A DNA stretch of 64,000 bases from assembly GCA_020073465.1 (NCBI GenBank), contig JAIQFC010000028.1:1-64000 (forward strand), read 5' to 3'. The position numbers and the translations under genes are program-made. Every line of letters begins with the position of its first letter. Position 1 is the stretch's first letter. The notes below the pieces were generated by a model, which was not told the DNA's origin, ran no database searches, and saw nothing but the letters and a program-made list of their open reading frames with translations. The DNA comes from Terriglobia bacterium (GTDB lineage Bacteria > Acidobacteriota > Terriglobia > Terriglobales > Acidobacteriaceae). Shown here piece by piece: positions 48,866-58,783 of the stretch.

Positions 48866-49090
48866 CCAATTTGGGTAACGGTACAGTTTCGAGGTTCAAC
48901 TCCTCTCGTTTCCTATGGGCGTCATCCTGACCGCAGCCGCTTTTCAGGCGGAGGGAAGGATCTTGCGCGCAGAGCGGCGGCGCGTCCCGGGAAGTTCCCA
49001 CGCGAGATCCCTCACCCGGCTGAACCGCGCCGGGTTTCGAAATGACGCCTACGAAAGAGGGCCAACGGTCCAAACTGCACCACGACCCAA
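48866..49090. repeat. MITE-like repeat, copy 2
   Basis: Inverted ends GGGTAACGGTACAGTTT and CAAACTGCACCACGACCC and the internal GTCATCCTGACCGCAGCCGC / GGCGGAGGGAAGGATC block match the element at 33082-33307 over its whole length. Non-coding, between the acyltransferase and the agmatinase gene. Confidence 0.75.
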
Positions 49091-49144
49091 TCTCGCACAA
49101 AAGTTCGCGGATCACCGCCCGTGCTTTATAATCGCCCAGCCCTG

Positions 49145-50089
49145 ATGCCACCGAAACGAGCCGCCAAATCGCACCCTCAGCCCACGGATGCTCTCGTCTA
49201 TCCCCGCTTCTCGGGAATCTCAACTTTCATGCGCCTGCCGCATATCCCCCGAGCATCGGAACTCGATATCGCGCTGGTTGGCGTTCCTTTCGACACTGGC
49301 ACCACCTACCGGCCTGGTGCGCGCTTCGGGCCCCGGCACGTGCGCGAGCAGTCTTCCATCATTCGTCCCTGGAACCCGGTTCTGAATACCAACCCCTTCG
49401 AGAAATGGCGAATCGCCGACTACGGGGATCTCTCCATCAACCCGCTTTCGATCGAAGATACTTTCACCCGCATTACCACCCAGTTGAGCGACGTCCTGGC
49501 TCATAGCACACGCCCGGTGTGCGTTGGTGGAGATCACTCCATTCTGTTGCCCATCCTGCGGGCCATCCACAAACGCGTTGGACCAGTCGCCCTGGTGCAA
49601 TTCGACGCGCATAACGACACCTGGGGTGGCTACTTTGGGAGCCCGCACTCGCACGGAACCCCCGTCCGCCGCGCGGTCGAGGAGGGCTTGCTCCTCGAGG
49701 GATTCGTACTGCAGGCAGGTCTGCGCGGCCAGGTCTACTCCAGGGACGATTTCGCCTTCGGCCGCGACCACGGCTTCCACGTGCTGACGTGCGAAGAACT
49801 CCACCGTTCGGGCGTCGCATCCGTTGCGCGCATGCTGAAGCGCTTCCGCGGCAAGCCCGTATATTTCACGCTCGACATTGATGTTGTCGACCCCGCATTC
49901 GCCCCGGGTACGGGTACTCCCCAGGTCGGCGGTCTCTCCAGCGCGCAAATCCTGGACCTGGTGCGTTGTTTGCAGGGGCAGAAGTTAGTCGGATGCGATC
50001 TGGTCGAAGTCTCTCCACCCTACGATCGCGGTGAAATCACGTCGCTGCTGGCCGCCAACCTGCTCTACGAGATGCTCTGTCTGCTCTGA
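49145..50089 (+). CDS. speB: Agmatinase-like ureohydrolase
   Basis: About 314 residues from ATG 49145. The two-manganese site is complete: GGDHSILLPIL, DAHNDTWGGYF, and DIDVVDPAFAPGTGTPQVGG. Together these define the ureohydrolase superfamily; SFDTGTTYRPGARFGP-like motif near the N-terminus favours agmatinase or guanidinobutyrase over arginase. It is followed closely by an amino-acid permease gene, so the two may form an operon for amine or amino-acid use. Confidence 0.88.
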   Translation: MPPKRAAKSHPQPTDALVYPRFSGISTFMRLPHIPRASELDIALVGVPFDTGTTYRPGARFGPRHVREQSSIIRPWNPVLNTNPFEKWRIADYGDLSINPLSIEDTFTRITTQLSDVLAHSTRPVCVGGDHSILLPILRAIHKRVGPVALVQFDAHNDTWGGYFGSPHSHGTPVRRAVEEGLLLEGFVLQAGLRGQVYSRDDFAFGRDHGFHVLTCEELHRSGVASVARMLKRFRGKPVYFTLDIDVVDPAFAPGTGTPQVGGLSSAQILDLVRCLQGQKLVGCDLVEVSPPYDRGEITSLLAANLLYEMLCLL

Positions 50090-50104
50090 AGCCGTTTGTT
50101 CAAC

Positions 50105-51466
50105 ATGATGACTCACCTCGCCCGCAAACTCCGCATCACCGATTACTTCGCCCTGGGCTGGGGCACCATGGTCGGCGTCGGCTGGCTCGTCATCATGGAC
50201 GACTGGCTGCTGCGCGGCGGCGCCCTGGGGACGATCCTCGGCTTCGCCATCGGCGGCGCCGCCCTGCTGCCGATCGGCTGGGTTTATGGCCGGATGGTTC
50301 AGGCCATGCCCGACGCGGCCGGCGAAATCGCCTATACCGCCGCAGCTTTTCCCAGATCCATCAGCTATGCCACCGGCTGGATGATGCTCCTCGCCTACTT
50401 CATCGTCTGCCCCTGGGAGGCCGTCGCCGTCGGTCGCATCGCCGGTTACATCTTTCCAGCGCTTGATTCCGTGGAACTCTATCGCATCGCTGGACGCCCC
50501 GTGTATCTCCCGCACCTTGTGATTGGGCTAGGGCTCACGACATTTCTCACTATCCTGAACTACCGCGGCATCCGCCTCTCCGCGACCTTTCAGAACTGGA
50601 CCAGCTTCGGCACGATCGGACTATTCGTCATATTCGTGGCATTGGGAGCAAGCCGCGGATCACCGCAAAACTTTCCCCCGCTGTTCACCCACACTCCGCT
50701 GGTCTCGATCCTGCTTGTCGTCCAGATCGTGCCTTATTTCATGACCGGATTCGAATCGGTCGGCAAAGCCGCGGAGGAAGCCAGTTCCGACTTCCGCGGA
50801 CACAGCTTTTTCCGTGCGATCTGGATGGCGATTCTCGTAGGAGCCCTCTTCTATACAATCATCGTTGCGGCGGTTGCTTACGTCGCACCGTGGCGCGCCC
50901 TGCTTGGCGAGAAATTCATGACTGCAGTAGCCTTTCAACGGGCTGTGGGTTCACACCGCATCGTGAACATCATCCTCGCAGCCGCGATGCTCTCGCTCTT
51001 CAAGTGCTTCAACGGAAACTTCGTGGCGTCCAGCCGCATGCTCTTTGCCCTGGGACGCCGCGGCATGACCGACACGCGCGCCGGGGAAATTCATCCCCGG
51101 TACCAGACACCTTCGGTAGCCGTGCTCTGCGTGGGATTCTTTACTGCTGTATGCATGTTCCTTGGCGACGCAATCCTCGTCCCGATTTCCGAGGTCGGCT
51201 CGGTGGCATCCGCGATAGGATGGTCCGCGACCTGCGCTGCCTGCCTGTACCTGGGCGGAACCAAGGCGAACTCAACCGGCATTCGACTTTCGGCAGGCGA
51301 GAAGGCCGTAGCAATGTTTGGTCTGCTGGTTGGATTCGCAATGCTATTGATGAAGATTGTCCCGCTCGTACCGGGTCACTTCACCGTCTACGAGTGGATC
51401 GCACTCGGATGTTGGGTAGCATTAGGTGCAATCGCCGTTCGAAAGTCGAGGGTCAATCAGAGTTGA
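50105..51466 (+). CDS. APC-superfamily amino acid permease
   Basis: About 453 residues, 12 predicted helices. The first helix contains GWGTMVGVGWLVIMDDW, the position of the conserved unwound Gly-x-Gly substrate loop in APC transporters. A central IVPYFMTGFESVGKAAEEAS also matches family helix 6. The start is ATG 50105, 15 bp after the agmatinase stop; TTG 50096 is also in frame. Substrate unknown. Confidence 0.88.
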   Translation: MMTHLARKLRITDYFALGWGTMVGVGWLVIMDDWLLRGGALGTILGFAIGGAALLPIGWVYGRMVQAMPDAAGEIAYTAAAFPRSISYATGWMMLLAYFIVCPWEAVAVGRIAGYIFPALDSVELYRIAGRPVYLPHLVIGLGLTTFLTILNYRGIRLSATFQNWTSFGTIGLFVIFVALGASRGSPQNFPPLFTHTPLVSILLVVQIVPYFMTGFESVGKAAEEASSDFRGHSFFRAIWMAILVGALFYTIIVAAVAYVAPWRALLGEKFMTAVAFQRAVGSHRIVNIILAAAMLSLFKCFNGNFVASSRMLFALGRRGMTDTRAGEIHPRYQTPSVAVLCVGFFTAVCMFLGDAILVPISEVGSVASAIGWSATCAACLYLGGTKANSTGIRLSAGEKAVAMFGLLVGFAMLLMKIVPLVPGHFTVYEWIALGCWVALGAIAVRKSRVNQS

Positions 51467-51518
51467 TGTTCTCGGCGACCTCTGTGATCCTCGGCTTCTT
51501 GGAGAAAGGTGGAAATCA

Positions 51519-53207
51519 ATGAGAGTGAATTCCGCGCGGAGCGTGCTCATCGCGCTGACGTTGGTTGCGATCAGCAGTCTTCTGGCTGCGCAAACCCCGG
51601 CCTTCGATCTGGTCATCACCAACGGCCACATCATCGACGGCACCGGCTCGCCCTGGTATTCCGGCGACATTGGCGTCCGCGATGGCAAGGTCGCCGCCAT
51701 TGGCAATCTCTCCGCTGCCCCGCGGAAACGCACAATTGATGCCGCCGGCAAGGCGGTCGCTCCCGGTTTCATTGACTTGCTTGGCCAGTCCGAGATGGCG
51801 ATTCTGGTCGAGCCCCGTCTGCCCTCGAAGATCTTTCAGGGCATTACTACCGAAATTACCGGCGAAGGCGGGTCAGCCGCGCCCCTCAACGACGCTATCA
51901 TTCAAGCCGATCGCTCCGGATACGACCACTATCACATCACTCCTGACTGGCGAACCTTCCGCCAGTATTTCGCACGCCTTGAAAAACAGGGCATGGGCAT
52001 CAACCTCGCCAGCTACGTCGGAGCCACGCAGGTCCGCCGCATGGTCTTGGGCGACGATAACAAGCAGCCCACACCCCAGCAACTTGAGCAGATGAAAGCC
52101 CTCGTAGACGATGCCATGAAAGACGGTGCCGTCGGCGTATCCACGTCGCTCGAATACGCGCCCGCTCCGTACGCCAAGACAGACGAGCTGATCGCCCTCG
52201 CCACCGAAGCCGGAAAGTTTGGCGGCATCTACTCCACCCACATGCGAAACGAGAGTGACTCCGTGCTCGATGCCATCGACGAAGCCCTGCGCATCGGCCG
52301 CGAAGCCCGTGTCCCCGTCGAGATCTGGCACATCAAGGTCGCAGGCAAACACAACTGGGGACGCATGCCCGAAGTCGTCGCGAAAATCAATGCCGCTCGT
52401 GCCACCGGCGCCGACGTCACCGCCGACACCTATGCCTACACGGCATGGTTCAACGATTTCTCCGCCTTCATCCCGCCATGGGCGCACGATGGCGGCGCCA
52501 GCAAGATGGTCGAGCGCCTGAAAGATCCGGCGACCCGTGAGCGCATCCGCAAAGACATGCTCACGCCCTCCGGAGACTGGGACAACGAATGGCAGGAGAT
52601 TCCCGGTCCCGAAGCTATCCAGATCGGCATCGTTCAGAATCCGAAGATGCTCCCCCTTCAGGGCAAGCGCCTCTCCGAGATCGCGAAGCTCTGGAACAAA
52701 GACCCCATGGACGCCCTCTTCGATTTCCTCATCGACGATCCATTCGCCGGCGTCGCCGTCTTCGGAATGTCGCAGCCCGATGTCACCCTGGCGCTGCAGC
52801 AGCCATGGGTCGCCATCGACAACGATTCTTCTGGAACTTCACCCGAAGGCCTTCTCGGCCAGGAGCATCCCCACCCTCGCGCCTATGGTACCTTCCCGCG
52901 AATCCTGCAAAAGTATGTCCGCGAAGACAAGGCACTCACGCTCGAAGATGCCATCCGCAAGTTCTCCGCCCTCCCCGCACAGCGTTTGCGCCTGACCGAT
53001 CGCGGTGTGCTGAAAGCTGGCATGTGGGCCGACGTGGTGATTTTCGATCCCGCCGCCATTCATGACTTAGCGACCTTCGAAAATCCGAATCAACTTTCAG
53101 AGGGGATGGAATATGTGCTGGTGAATGGCGTGCCCGTAATCGATCAGGGAAAGATGACCGGAGCCTTGCCCGGGAAGGTTTTGCGGGGCGTAGGGTACGT
53201 CCCGTAG
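51519..53207 (+). CDS. Secreted N-acyl-D-amino-acid deacylase-like amidohydrolase
   Basis: 562 residues with a signal peptide (VLIALTLVAISSLLAAQTPA). N-terminal urease-like domain (DLVITNGHIIDGTGSPWYSG) and the barrel entry AGKAVAPGFIDLLGQSEM. In most D-aminoacylases that strand reads PGFIDxHTH; here the HxH metal pair is replaced by LGQ. Other metal-site segments are present (GIYSTHMRNES, EIWHIKVAG). This variant recurs in Acidobacteria, so it is probably a subfamily with altered metal binding rather than a dead gene. Preceded by GAAAGGTGG. Confidence 0.85.
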   Translation: MRVNSARSVLIALTLVAISSLLAAQTPAFDLVITNGHIIDGTGSPWYSGDIGVRDGKVAAIGNLSAAPRKRTIDAAGKAVAPGFIDLLGQSEMAILVEPRLPSKIFQGITTEITGEGGSAAPLNDAIIQADRSGYDHYHITPDWRTFRQYFARLEKQGMGINLASYVGATQVRRMVLGDDNKQPTPQQLEQMKALVDDAMKDGAVGVSTSLEYAPAPYAKTDELIALATEAGKFGGIYSTHMRNESDSVLDAIDEALRIGREARVPVEIWHIKVAGKHNWGRMPEVVAKINAARATGADVTADTYAYTAWFNDFSAFIPPWAHDGGASKMVERLKDPATRERIRKDMLTPSGDWDNEWQEIPGPEAIQIGIVQNPKMLPLQGKRLSEIAKLWNKDPMDALFDFLIDDPFAGVAVFGMSQPDVTLALQQPWVAIDNDSSGTSPEGLLGQEHPHPRAYGTFPRILQKYVREDKALTLEDAIRKFSALPAQRLRLTDRGVLKAGMWADVVIFDPAAIHDLATFENPNQLSEGMEYVLVNGVPVIDQGKMTGALPGKVLRGVGYVP

Positions 53208-53475
53208 GAGTCTGTGTCGTAGGTTGATGGTCGTCCGAAGATTGGATCAGCGATGCTGGGTTTAGCCGCGAAGCGGCGTAAGAATGCAGCCCACGGCGCA
53301 AGCCGTGGGTAGGAAGTGGAACAAAGAACAAGCCCCGGCGGGGCGCTAGAGAAGCGACACAGACTGCGCGGTCATGCCATCATTCAGGTTCGGGACTGAG
53401 CTTGGAATCCTGATGAAAAAATGGCAGCTTGCCGCACCAAGCCTTTCCCGACGCGTGGGCGCAAGGTCGGTGGAG
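53208..53475. repeat. Palindromic repeat region
   Basis: Contains GCCGCGAAGCGGCGTAAGAA, CCCACGGCGCAAGCCGTGGG and CCCCGGCGGGGCG in a row, the same style of small palindromes as at 44780-44910. Placed between convergent genes. No gene seen. Confidence 0.65.
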
Positions 53476-56058
53476 CTAAGGCTTCAGCCGCGCCTGCGTT
53501 TCAGGATTCGTGATCTGCAGCACCTGCGGTTCGGCAACCGTGCCGGTAATCGTATATCCGTGCGCTCGGCTGGCTACGCTCAGCATCGGACCGCGCGTCA
53601 GTTTTAAGTCAAGTTCCCGCTGTAAAGACGCTGTTCCATTCACCGCAAACATTCCCAGTGAGGAATCCAGCCGGCCCTCTTTGATCTCGAACTTCCCATC
53701 GCGCAGCCGCGCGTTGCCCTTGAAACGATCCACGCGCAGCGCTCCCGCCTCGCTGAAAAGCGAAATGTGCGGCAGCGCACCTTCCCGCATGTCAAACTCC
53801 AGGATCCCATCGGCCGATTTCCAGAACTCTGGGCCCGATGTTCCCGCGGCCGTCACTTTGTAGATCCCGGTGGCGGTTCCCGCAATCCACTTGTCTTTCA
53901 TTGTTTCGGCGACCCGCCCCAGTGAAATGCCAGTGAAGGTTCCGCTGCCGGAGTAAGTCGCTGGCTTCACGCTGAAGTCTGCATCCCAATCACCGCGATG
54001 CTCACCGCCCAACAAGTCTCCTCGCAGCCCCGAAATGCGAAGCTTTCCGTTTTCAAGATTCATGTCCGCGGAGACGTGAGTAGCAGCCACATTCCGAATC
54101 ATCAATCGGCTTGCCGTTACTTTGCCGGCAGCGTGCAAACTCCCAAGCAGAGACGGCCGAGTCTGTGCACTGGAGGTCAGAGCCTGATACCAGGGCTGAT
54201 TCTTCGGGCGAGGATTCACCCACCTACTCAGTTCGCTCAAGGCAATCTCGTTCGTGTTCAAGCTGAAGCGAACCATGCATGTGCCCGGTGTGCCGCACCC
54301 CCGCGGCAGTTGCAGAGAGCCGGTCCACACCGTATGCGCTGCGGTCGCGGTCAGCCTTGCAACCCGCACCTCCTCTGGCAAAAGCTGCAACTCCGCCGAG
54401 GAAATCTCGACCGGACCCTCCATCCCGCGCACTTCGGTGCGGACGTTGTGCAGCTTTGCCGTTCCCGTAACTTGTGGCTGCGAAGGCCCGGAGCCAAGAG
54501 TGGCAGCCGGTCCTGACCACGATCCGTCAATTTGCAGATCCACCTGCGCCGTGCCTTCAGCAGATACCGCCAGGGCCGGTACGCCGAACAATCGTGCCAC
54601 CTGAAGTGCTCGCCCGACTTCCATGTCCCCGGCCAAAGAAACTTTGTAGCCAAAGCGATTGGCCCAGCCCTTTGCCGTTGCCGGTGTCGGCCGGCCCGCG
54701 CCTGCCGGAAACGGCCCAAACTCCAGCCGTGGGCCGCTGACATCCTGCAGCCCGCCGCTCTTTAGCATCGCCCTCTTCCGAGGCGAGTTGTACTCCGACT
54801 GCTTCGAGGTCAGCACGAACGGAACATCTCCGGGAGCAATCTGGGTCTTACTCTTCCCCGAAACGATCCGCAGCCCTCCGATCTGCCCCTGGCCTTCAAA
54901 TTGTCCCTTCGCCGAGGCGCCACTGCGCCGGAACGAAAAGCTTCCTTCCACGCTTCCGGCCGCCGTCAAGTCCTCCGGCAAGTTCTTCTTGGCATGCTGT
55001 GCCAGCGCGACCAACGCGCTCGCCGGCAAATGCTCGGCCACCGCGGCCAGATCGTAGGCATGGCTCCCGGGCAGCCCCATGTTGCCGTGCAACGTCAGCG
55101 CGCCGCCGCCCACTGGCGCCCGGCAGAACAATTCATGAACCCCATGGTCGAGCGAGCTGTATTCCGCATCGCAATGGGCTGCAAGCCGCAGAGCCTCGCC
55201 GCTCGAAATATCGTAGCGGCGAAAGTCCCGGATCGAGGCATCGGTGCTGACCTTCAGATTCGCCGGAGCCCCTGTCAGAGTTGCGTCGAGCAGGATGCCC
55301 CCGCGCCAGCCCTTGTCGCCGCCGGTGAAGAATTTTGTTAGCTGTCCCAGCTGCGGCCGGTCCCATTCCAGGCTGAACTGCATCGGGGTCTCGCGAAGAC
55401 TGGGCGCACGCTGCCAGGTTCCATTCACCCGCAGTATTCCCGTGTCGCTCAAGCTCATGTCACTGCGAAACGGTTGTGCCTTCAGGCGCACACCCCAGGT
55501 GTTCTCCGAATCTTGCCACAAGGCAAAGTCGGCGTTGGTCAGCGCGTATGGCTTCTTCTCTTGCCCATTTTTGAAGTTGATTCGTCCCGAACTCGCTTCA
55601 ATGTACGGAAACCCGGGCCGCGGGCCGGGCCTGGCGTTTCCCGTGGGCGCCAGCGGAGTCTGCGCCGCACGTTCCAGCAGCGCCTCCAGATTCCATCGCC
55701 CGTTCTCTCCGTGCACAAGGTTGAGGCTGGGCTCCGTGAGATCCAGTCGCGCAATTTCCAGCCGTCCCCGAGCCAGCGAGGTCAGCCGCAAGATCGCCGT
55801 GACCTCGCCCGCGCGCAGCATTGGCTCGGCGCCGAAGGCAGGATCGTCGTACACCACAAGATTCTCGAGGTCGAATCCTGGCCGCGGCAGCAGCCGGATG
55901 TGCACGCTGCCGATCTCCACCGGACGCGCTACCGCCGCGCCGATCGAGCCCGCAATGCGCGATTTCAGACGCGAGGCCCCCGGACGGAGAAGAAACAACA
56001 GCAGCAGAATCACTGCCGCAGCCGCGGCCGTCCGCCGCCTTGAGGAGAAAAGCTTCAC
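53476..56058 (-). CDS. AsmA-family protein
   Basis: 860 residues with one N-terminal membrane helix (AAAAAVILLLLFLLRPG). The first 150 residues have the AsmA pattern (VEIGSVHIRLLPRPGFDLEN, then LARGRLEIARLDLTEPSLNL). The rest is a long, mostly beta-strand region, with a C-terminal AsmA-like section (EFDMREGALPHISLFSEAG). AsmA-like proteins form periplasmic bridges implicated in phospholipid transport to the outer membrane. Confidence 0.85.
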   Translation of the reverse strand: MKLFSSRRRTAAAAAVILLLLFLLRPGASRLKSRIAGSIGAAVARPVEIGSVHIRLLPRPGFDLENLVVYDDPAFGAEPMLRAGEVTAILRLTSLARGRLEIARLDLTEPSLNLVHGENGRWNLEALLERAAQTPLAPTGNARPGPRPGFPYIEASSGRINFKNGQEKKPYALTNADFALWQDSENTWGVRLKAQPFRSDMSLSDTGILRVNGTWQRAPSLRETPMQFSLEWDRPQLGQLTKFFTGGDKGWRGGILLDATLTGAPANLKVSTDASIRDFRRYDISSGEALRLAAHCDAEYSSLDHGVHELFCRAPVGGGALTLHGNMGLPGSHAYDLAAVAEHLPASALVALAQHAKKNLPEDLTAAGSVEGSFSFRRSGASAKGQFEGQGQIGGLRIVSGKSKTQIAPGDVPFVLTSKQSEYNSPRKRAMLKSGGLQDVSGPRLEFGPFPAGAGRPTPATAKGWANRFGYKVSLAGDMEVGRALQVARLFGVPALAVSAEGTAQVDLQIDGSWSGPAATLGSGPSQPQVTGTAKLHNVRTEVRGMEGPVEISSAELQLLPEEVRVARLTATAAHTVWTGSLQLPRGCGTPGTCMVRFSLNTNEIALSELSRWVNPRPKNQPWYQALTSSAQTRPSLLGSLHAAGKVTASRLMIRNVAATHVSADMNLENGKLRISGLRGDLLGGEHRGDWDADFSVKPATYSGSGTFTGISLGRVAETMKDKWIAGTATGIYKVTAAGTSGPEFWKSADGILEFDMREGALPHISLFSEAGALRVDRFKGNARLRDGKFEIKEGRLDSSLGMFAVNGTASLQRELDLKLTRGPMLSVASRAHGYTITGTVAEPQVLQITNPETQARLKP

Positions 56059-56073
56059 CGCTTCACCTTGTCC

Positions 56074-56877
56074 CTACTGCACCCCTCGCAGGGTTCGCCG
56101 CCAGCGCGTCTCGTCGAAGAAGTGCAGGACTACATGTGCCAGGAACCACTCGAGGCGCTCGCCCATCGAAGTCTTTCGGTATTGGTCTCCTGGCGTGTCG
56201 AATGACCAGTAAATGAACATCGGACGTCCGATGACATTCTCCTTCGGAATGAAGCCCCAGTAACGGCTGTCGAGGCTGACGCCACGGTGATCACCCATGC
56301 CGAAGTAGTGGTCGGGGGGCACGACGATGTCGTCGCCGTCGATGTGCGCCGGCATGTCCACCAGCCAGTTGGGATAGACCCCGTACTCGTCCGAAGGCGG
56401 GACCGCAGGAAAATTGTTGCGATACATGCGCGAGGACAAGGGAACATCCGGGGGATTGTCCTGGTCGTGCAGGATGTACCGCTCATCCAATGCCACGCCG
56501 TTGCGGTACACCACGCCATTGCGCAGATGGATGCGGTCCCCGGGCACGCCGATGATGCGCTTCACCACGTAAAGACCGGGTTCCGCCGGGGAAAGAAACA
56601 CCACGATATCTCCGTGCCGCACCTCGCGATACGGCAGCAGCGGTCCGACCCACGAACTCTTGGGCGCGAACTGGATGCGGTTCACGAAGACGTGGTCGCC
56701 AATCAGCAGCGTGTTTTCCATCGAACTGGAGGGAATCTCAAAGGCCTGCATCACAAACGTGATGATGAACAGCCCCGTCACCAGCACCGCTGCCAGCGAC
56801 GCCAGAAATTCGACCGGAGTTTCCTTCGGCTTTTTTTCCGGGCTGTTCGTCTCGACAGCGTCTTCTTTTTTCGGCAC
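56074..56877 (-). CDS. lepB: Signal peptidase I (first of two)
   Basis: About 267 residues from GTG 56877; the frame is open further upstream but without homology. Catalytic Ser in FEIPSSSMENTLLIGD, catalytic Lys in YVVKRIIGVPGDRIHL, and box E GMGDHRGVSLDSRYWGF. One N-terminal membrane helix (AAVLVTGLFIITFVMQAF). A long insert between the Lys box and box E includes a segment not seen in short LepB proteins. Followed by the AsmA gene. Confidence 0.9.
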   Translation of the reverse strand: MPKKEDAVETNSPEKKPKETPVEFLASLAAVLVTGLFIITFVMQAFEIPSSSMENTLLIGDHVFVNRIQFAPKSSWVGPLLPYREVRHGDIVVFLSPAEPGLYVVKRIIGVPGDRIHLRNGVVYRNGVALDERYILHDQDNPPDVPLSSRMYRNNFPAVPPSDEYGVYPNWLVDMPAHIDGDDIVVPPDHYFGMGDHRGVSLDSRYWGFIPKENVIGRPMFIYWSFDTPGDQYRKTSMGERLEWFLAHVVLHFFDETRWRRTLRGVQ

Positions 56878-56959
56878 CGTTTTCCGTCCCCGGTCGTGCT
56901 GAGTCGTAACCCTCGGCCTTGAGATAGTGCGTCTTTGAACCACACCGAAGGCCGTTAGA

Positions 56960-57035
56960 GACTGCGGTTTGGGTGGCGCAGCGCTTCCAGCGCTGCATTT
57001 ACTTGCCTTCTCAATCAGGGCTTCAGCCCCTGTGG
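56960..57035. repeat. Small palindromic repeat between the lepB genes
   Basis: CAGCGCTTCCAGCGCTG and AGGGCTTCAGCCCCT are palindromic units like those at 44780 and 53208. No T-run, so not a convincing terminator. Confidence 0.5.
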
Positions 57036-57038
57036 TAC

Positions 57039-57803
57039 CTAGTTTACCAGCCGCAACGTCCGGTGCCAGCGCGTGATCTGAAAGATATGCGTCATCGCGT
57101 AGGCGAAGTGATAAAGCTTGCTGCCGAACGAGGCACTGGTGCTGTGCTCGCTGTCCCAATTCTGTACCGACCAGTAGATCAGCAGCGGACGCCCGATGAT
57201 GTTCTCCCGCGGCACAAATCCCCAGTAGCGGCTGTCCTGGCTGTCGTCACGGTTATCGCCCATCACGAAATAATGTCCTTCAGGGACGATAAGTTGCCCG
57301 TCCTCCACCAGTTTCTTCATCTCCAGCCACCATTTCCCCTCCAGCCCAATCGCGGGGATGCTGTCGAGCCGCGGAAAATTGTCCCGGAACATATTGTTGG
57401 GCGGCTCCAGAAAGCGCACGTACGGTTCCCTCAACGGCGTGCCATTGATCCACACCTGCTTGTTCACCAGGCGCAGCCGGTCGCCCGGAATCCCGATTAC
57501 CCGCTTTACGAAGTGCTGGTGCGGATCGACCGGGTAGTGGAAGACAACAATGTCCCCACGCGCGATCTTCTGGTAAGGCATCAGGTGATCCCCGAGCCCG
57601 CGCCCCCCATAGCAGAGCTTGTTCACCAGCAGGTAATCGCCCACCAGCAGCGTGTTCTCCATCGATTCGGAGGGAATCTGGAACGCCTGCACGATGAACG
57701 TGATCACGAAGACCGCAATCACTACCGTCCCGGCCAAAGACTGCAGCGAGCCGATTAAGCCCGTGCCCGTCGCCGCCGTTCCGCCGCCTTCAGGGGAATT
57801 CAT
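57039..57803 (-). CDS. lepB: Signal peptidase I (second of two)
   Basis: 254 residues from the ATG at 57803; a start codon lies directly before it. Ser in FQIPSESMENTLLVGDY, Lys in HFVKRVIGIPGDRLRL, box E VMGDNRDDSQDSRYWGFVPR. It is similar to the neighbouring lepB through all catalytic boxes, so the two arose by duplication and both look active. It lies 5 bp from the rnc gene, so rnc-lepB is probably one transcript. Confidence 0.93.
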   Translation of the reverse strand: MNSPEGGGTAATGTGLIGSLQSLAGTVVIAVFVITFIVQAFQIPSESMENTLLVGDYLLVNKLCYGGRGLGDHLMPYQKIARGDIVVFHYPVDPHQHFVKRVIGIPGDRLRLVNKQVWINGTPLREPYVRFLEPPNNMFRDNFPRLDSIPAIGLEGKWWLEMKKLVEDGQLIVPEGHYFVMGDNRDDSQDSRYWGFVPRENIIGRPLLIYWSVQNWDSEHSTSASFGSKLYHFAYAMTHIFQITRWHRTLRLVN

Positions 57804-57808
57804 CACTT

Positions 57809-58615
57809 CTACTTATCCACCGGGTTCGTTTCGCGCGCCGCTGCCTTGCTTCCAGCCACTTTCGAACTGGACGCCAGGTAGGTCAGCAACTGCCGCGCTG
57901 CATCTTGCTCCGCCGTCTTCTTTGTGGAGCCCTGGGCTCGCCCCACAAACTCTCCCTGACCCTTGTTTTCCTTCATGTTCAGACGCACTTCCACGGTAAA
58001 AGTCTTGCTGTGCTCGGGCCCGGCCTCGTTCACCAGCACGTAAGCAGGTTGAGGCAACCCCAGACCCTGCAGCGCCTCCTGCAGCGCGGACTTGAAATCT
58101 GTGACTGGAAGCGTTCCGCCCTCCCGCTCCATTCGTTCCAGTTCCGGCGAGACGATCTCACGCAGCACAAACTCGCGCGCCGCTTCCAGCCCGCCATCCA
58201 GGTAGACCGCTGCCAGAACGGCTTCGAGGGCGTCCACCAGCAGAGCCGTCTTCCCCCGGCCTCCACTCTTTTCTTCTCCCCGTCCCAGCCGCAGATAGTG
58301 GCCGAGCTCAAGCTGCTGCGCCACCCGGATCAAATGCCTTTCGCTGACCAGGTGCGCCCTCAGCTTCGAAAGTTCGCCTTCGCGAAATTGCGGAAAGCGC
58401 TGGAACAGTTCTTCGCTGGTGACCAGCGCCAGCACGGCATCTCCCAGGAACTCCAGTTGCTCGTTGTCGCTGACCCTGTATTTGCCTTCCCCCGCCAGCT
58501 GCGCTTCCTGCTCGCGCGCCTGAGAGCTGTGCGTGACGGCCTGCTCGATCACCGCGCGCCGCCGAAAATGGTACTGCAGCGCCGCTTCGAGCGCCGTGAT
58601 TTCCCGCTCTTTCAT
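57809..58615 (-). CDS. rnc: Ribonuclease III
   Basis: 268 residues. The catalytic signature NEQLEFLGDAVLALVTSEEL, the second acidic site DALEAVLAAVYLDGGLEAAR, and a C-terminal double-stranded RNA-binding domain (DFKSALQEALQGLGLPQPAY through QDAARQLLTYL). A short basic tail follows. It processes rRNA and structured RNAs. A usual operon partner is era or lepB, as here. Confidence 0.95.
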   Translation of the reverse strand: MKEREITALEAALQYHFRRRAVIEQAVTHSSQAREQEAQLAGEGKYRVSDNEQLEFLGDAVLALVTSEELFQRFPQFREGELSKLRAHLVSERHLIRVAQQLELGHYLRLGRGEEKSGGRGKTALLVDALEAVLAAVYLDGGLEAAREFVLREIVSPELERMEREGGTLPVTDFKSALQEALQGLGLPQPAYVLVNEAGPEHSKTFTVEVRLNMKENKGQGEFVGRAQGSTKKTAEQDAARQLLTYLASSSKVAGSKAAARETNPVDK

Positions 58616-58708
58616 GCTTGATCCACTGCAGAAACGGACGGCTGCGGGCTTGTCATCCCGAGTCGCCTGCCAATCGTGGCTTTCTGAAACCAGCGCAAGT
58701 GAAACCGA

Positions 58709-58761
58709 GGAGTCATCCTGAGCGCAGCCGCTTTTCAGGCGGAGCGAAGGATCCTGCGCGC
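58709..58761. repeat. Fragment of the MITE-like repeat core
   Basis: GTCATCCTGAGCGCAGCCGC...GGCGGAGCGAAGGATC reproduces the centre of the elements at 33082 and 48866 without their outer inverted ends. Confidence 0.65.
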
Positions 58762-58783
58762 ACTATGTTGTCCCTCCCACCCC

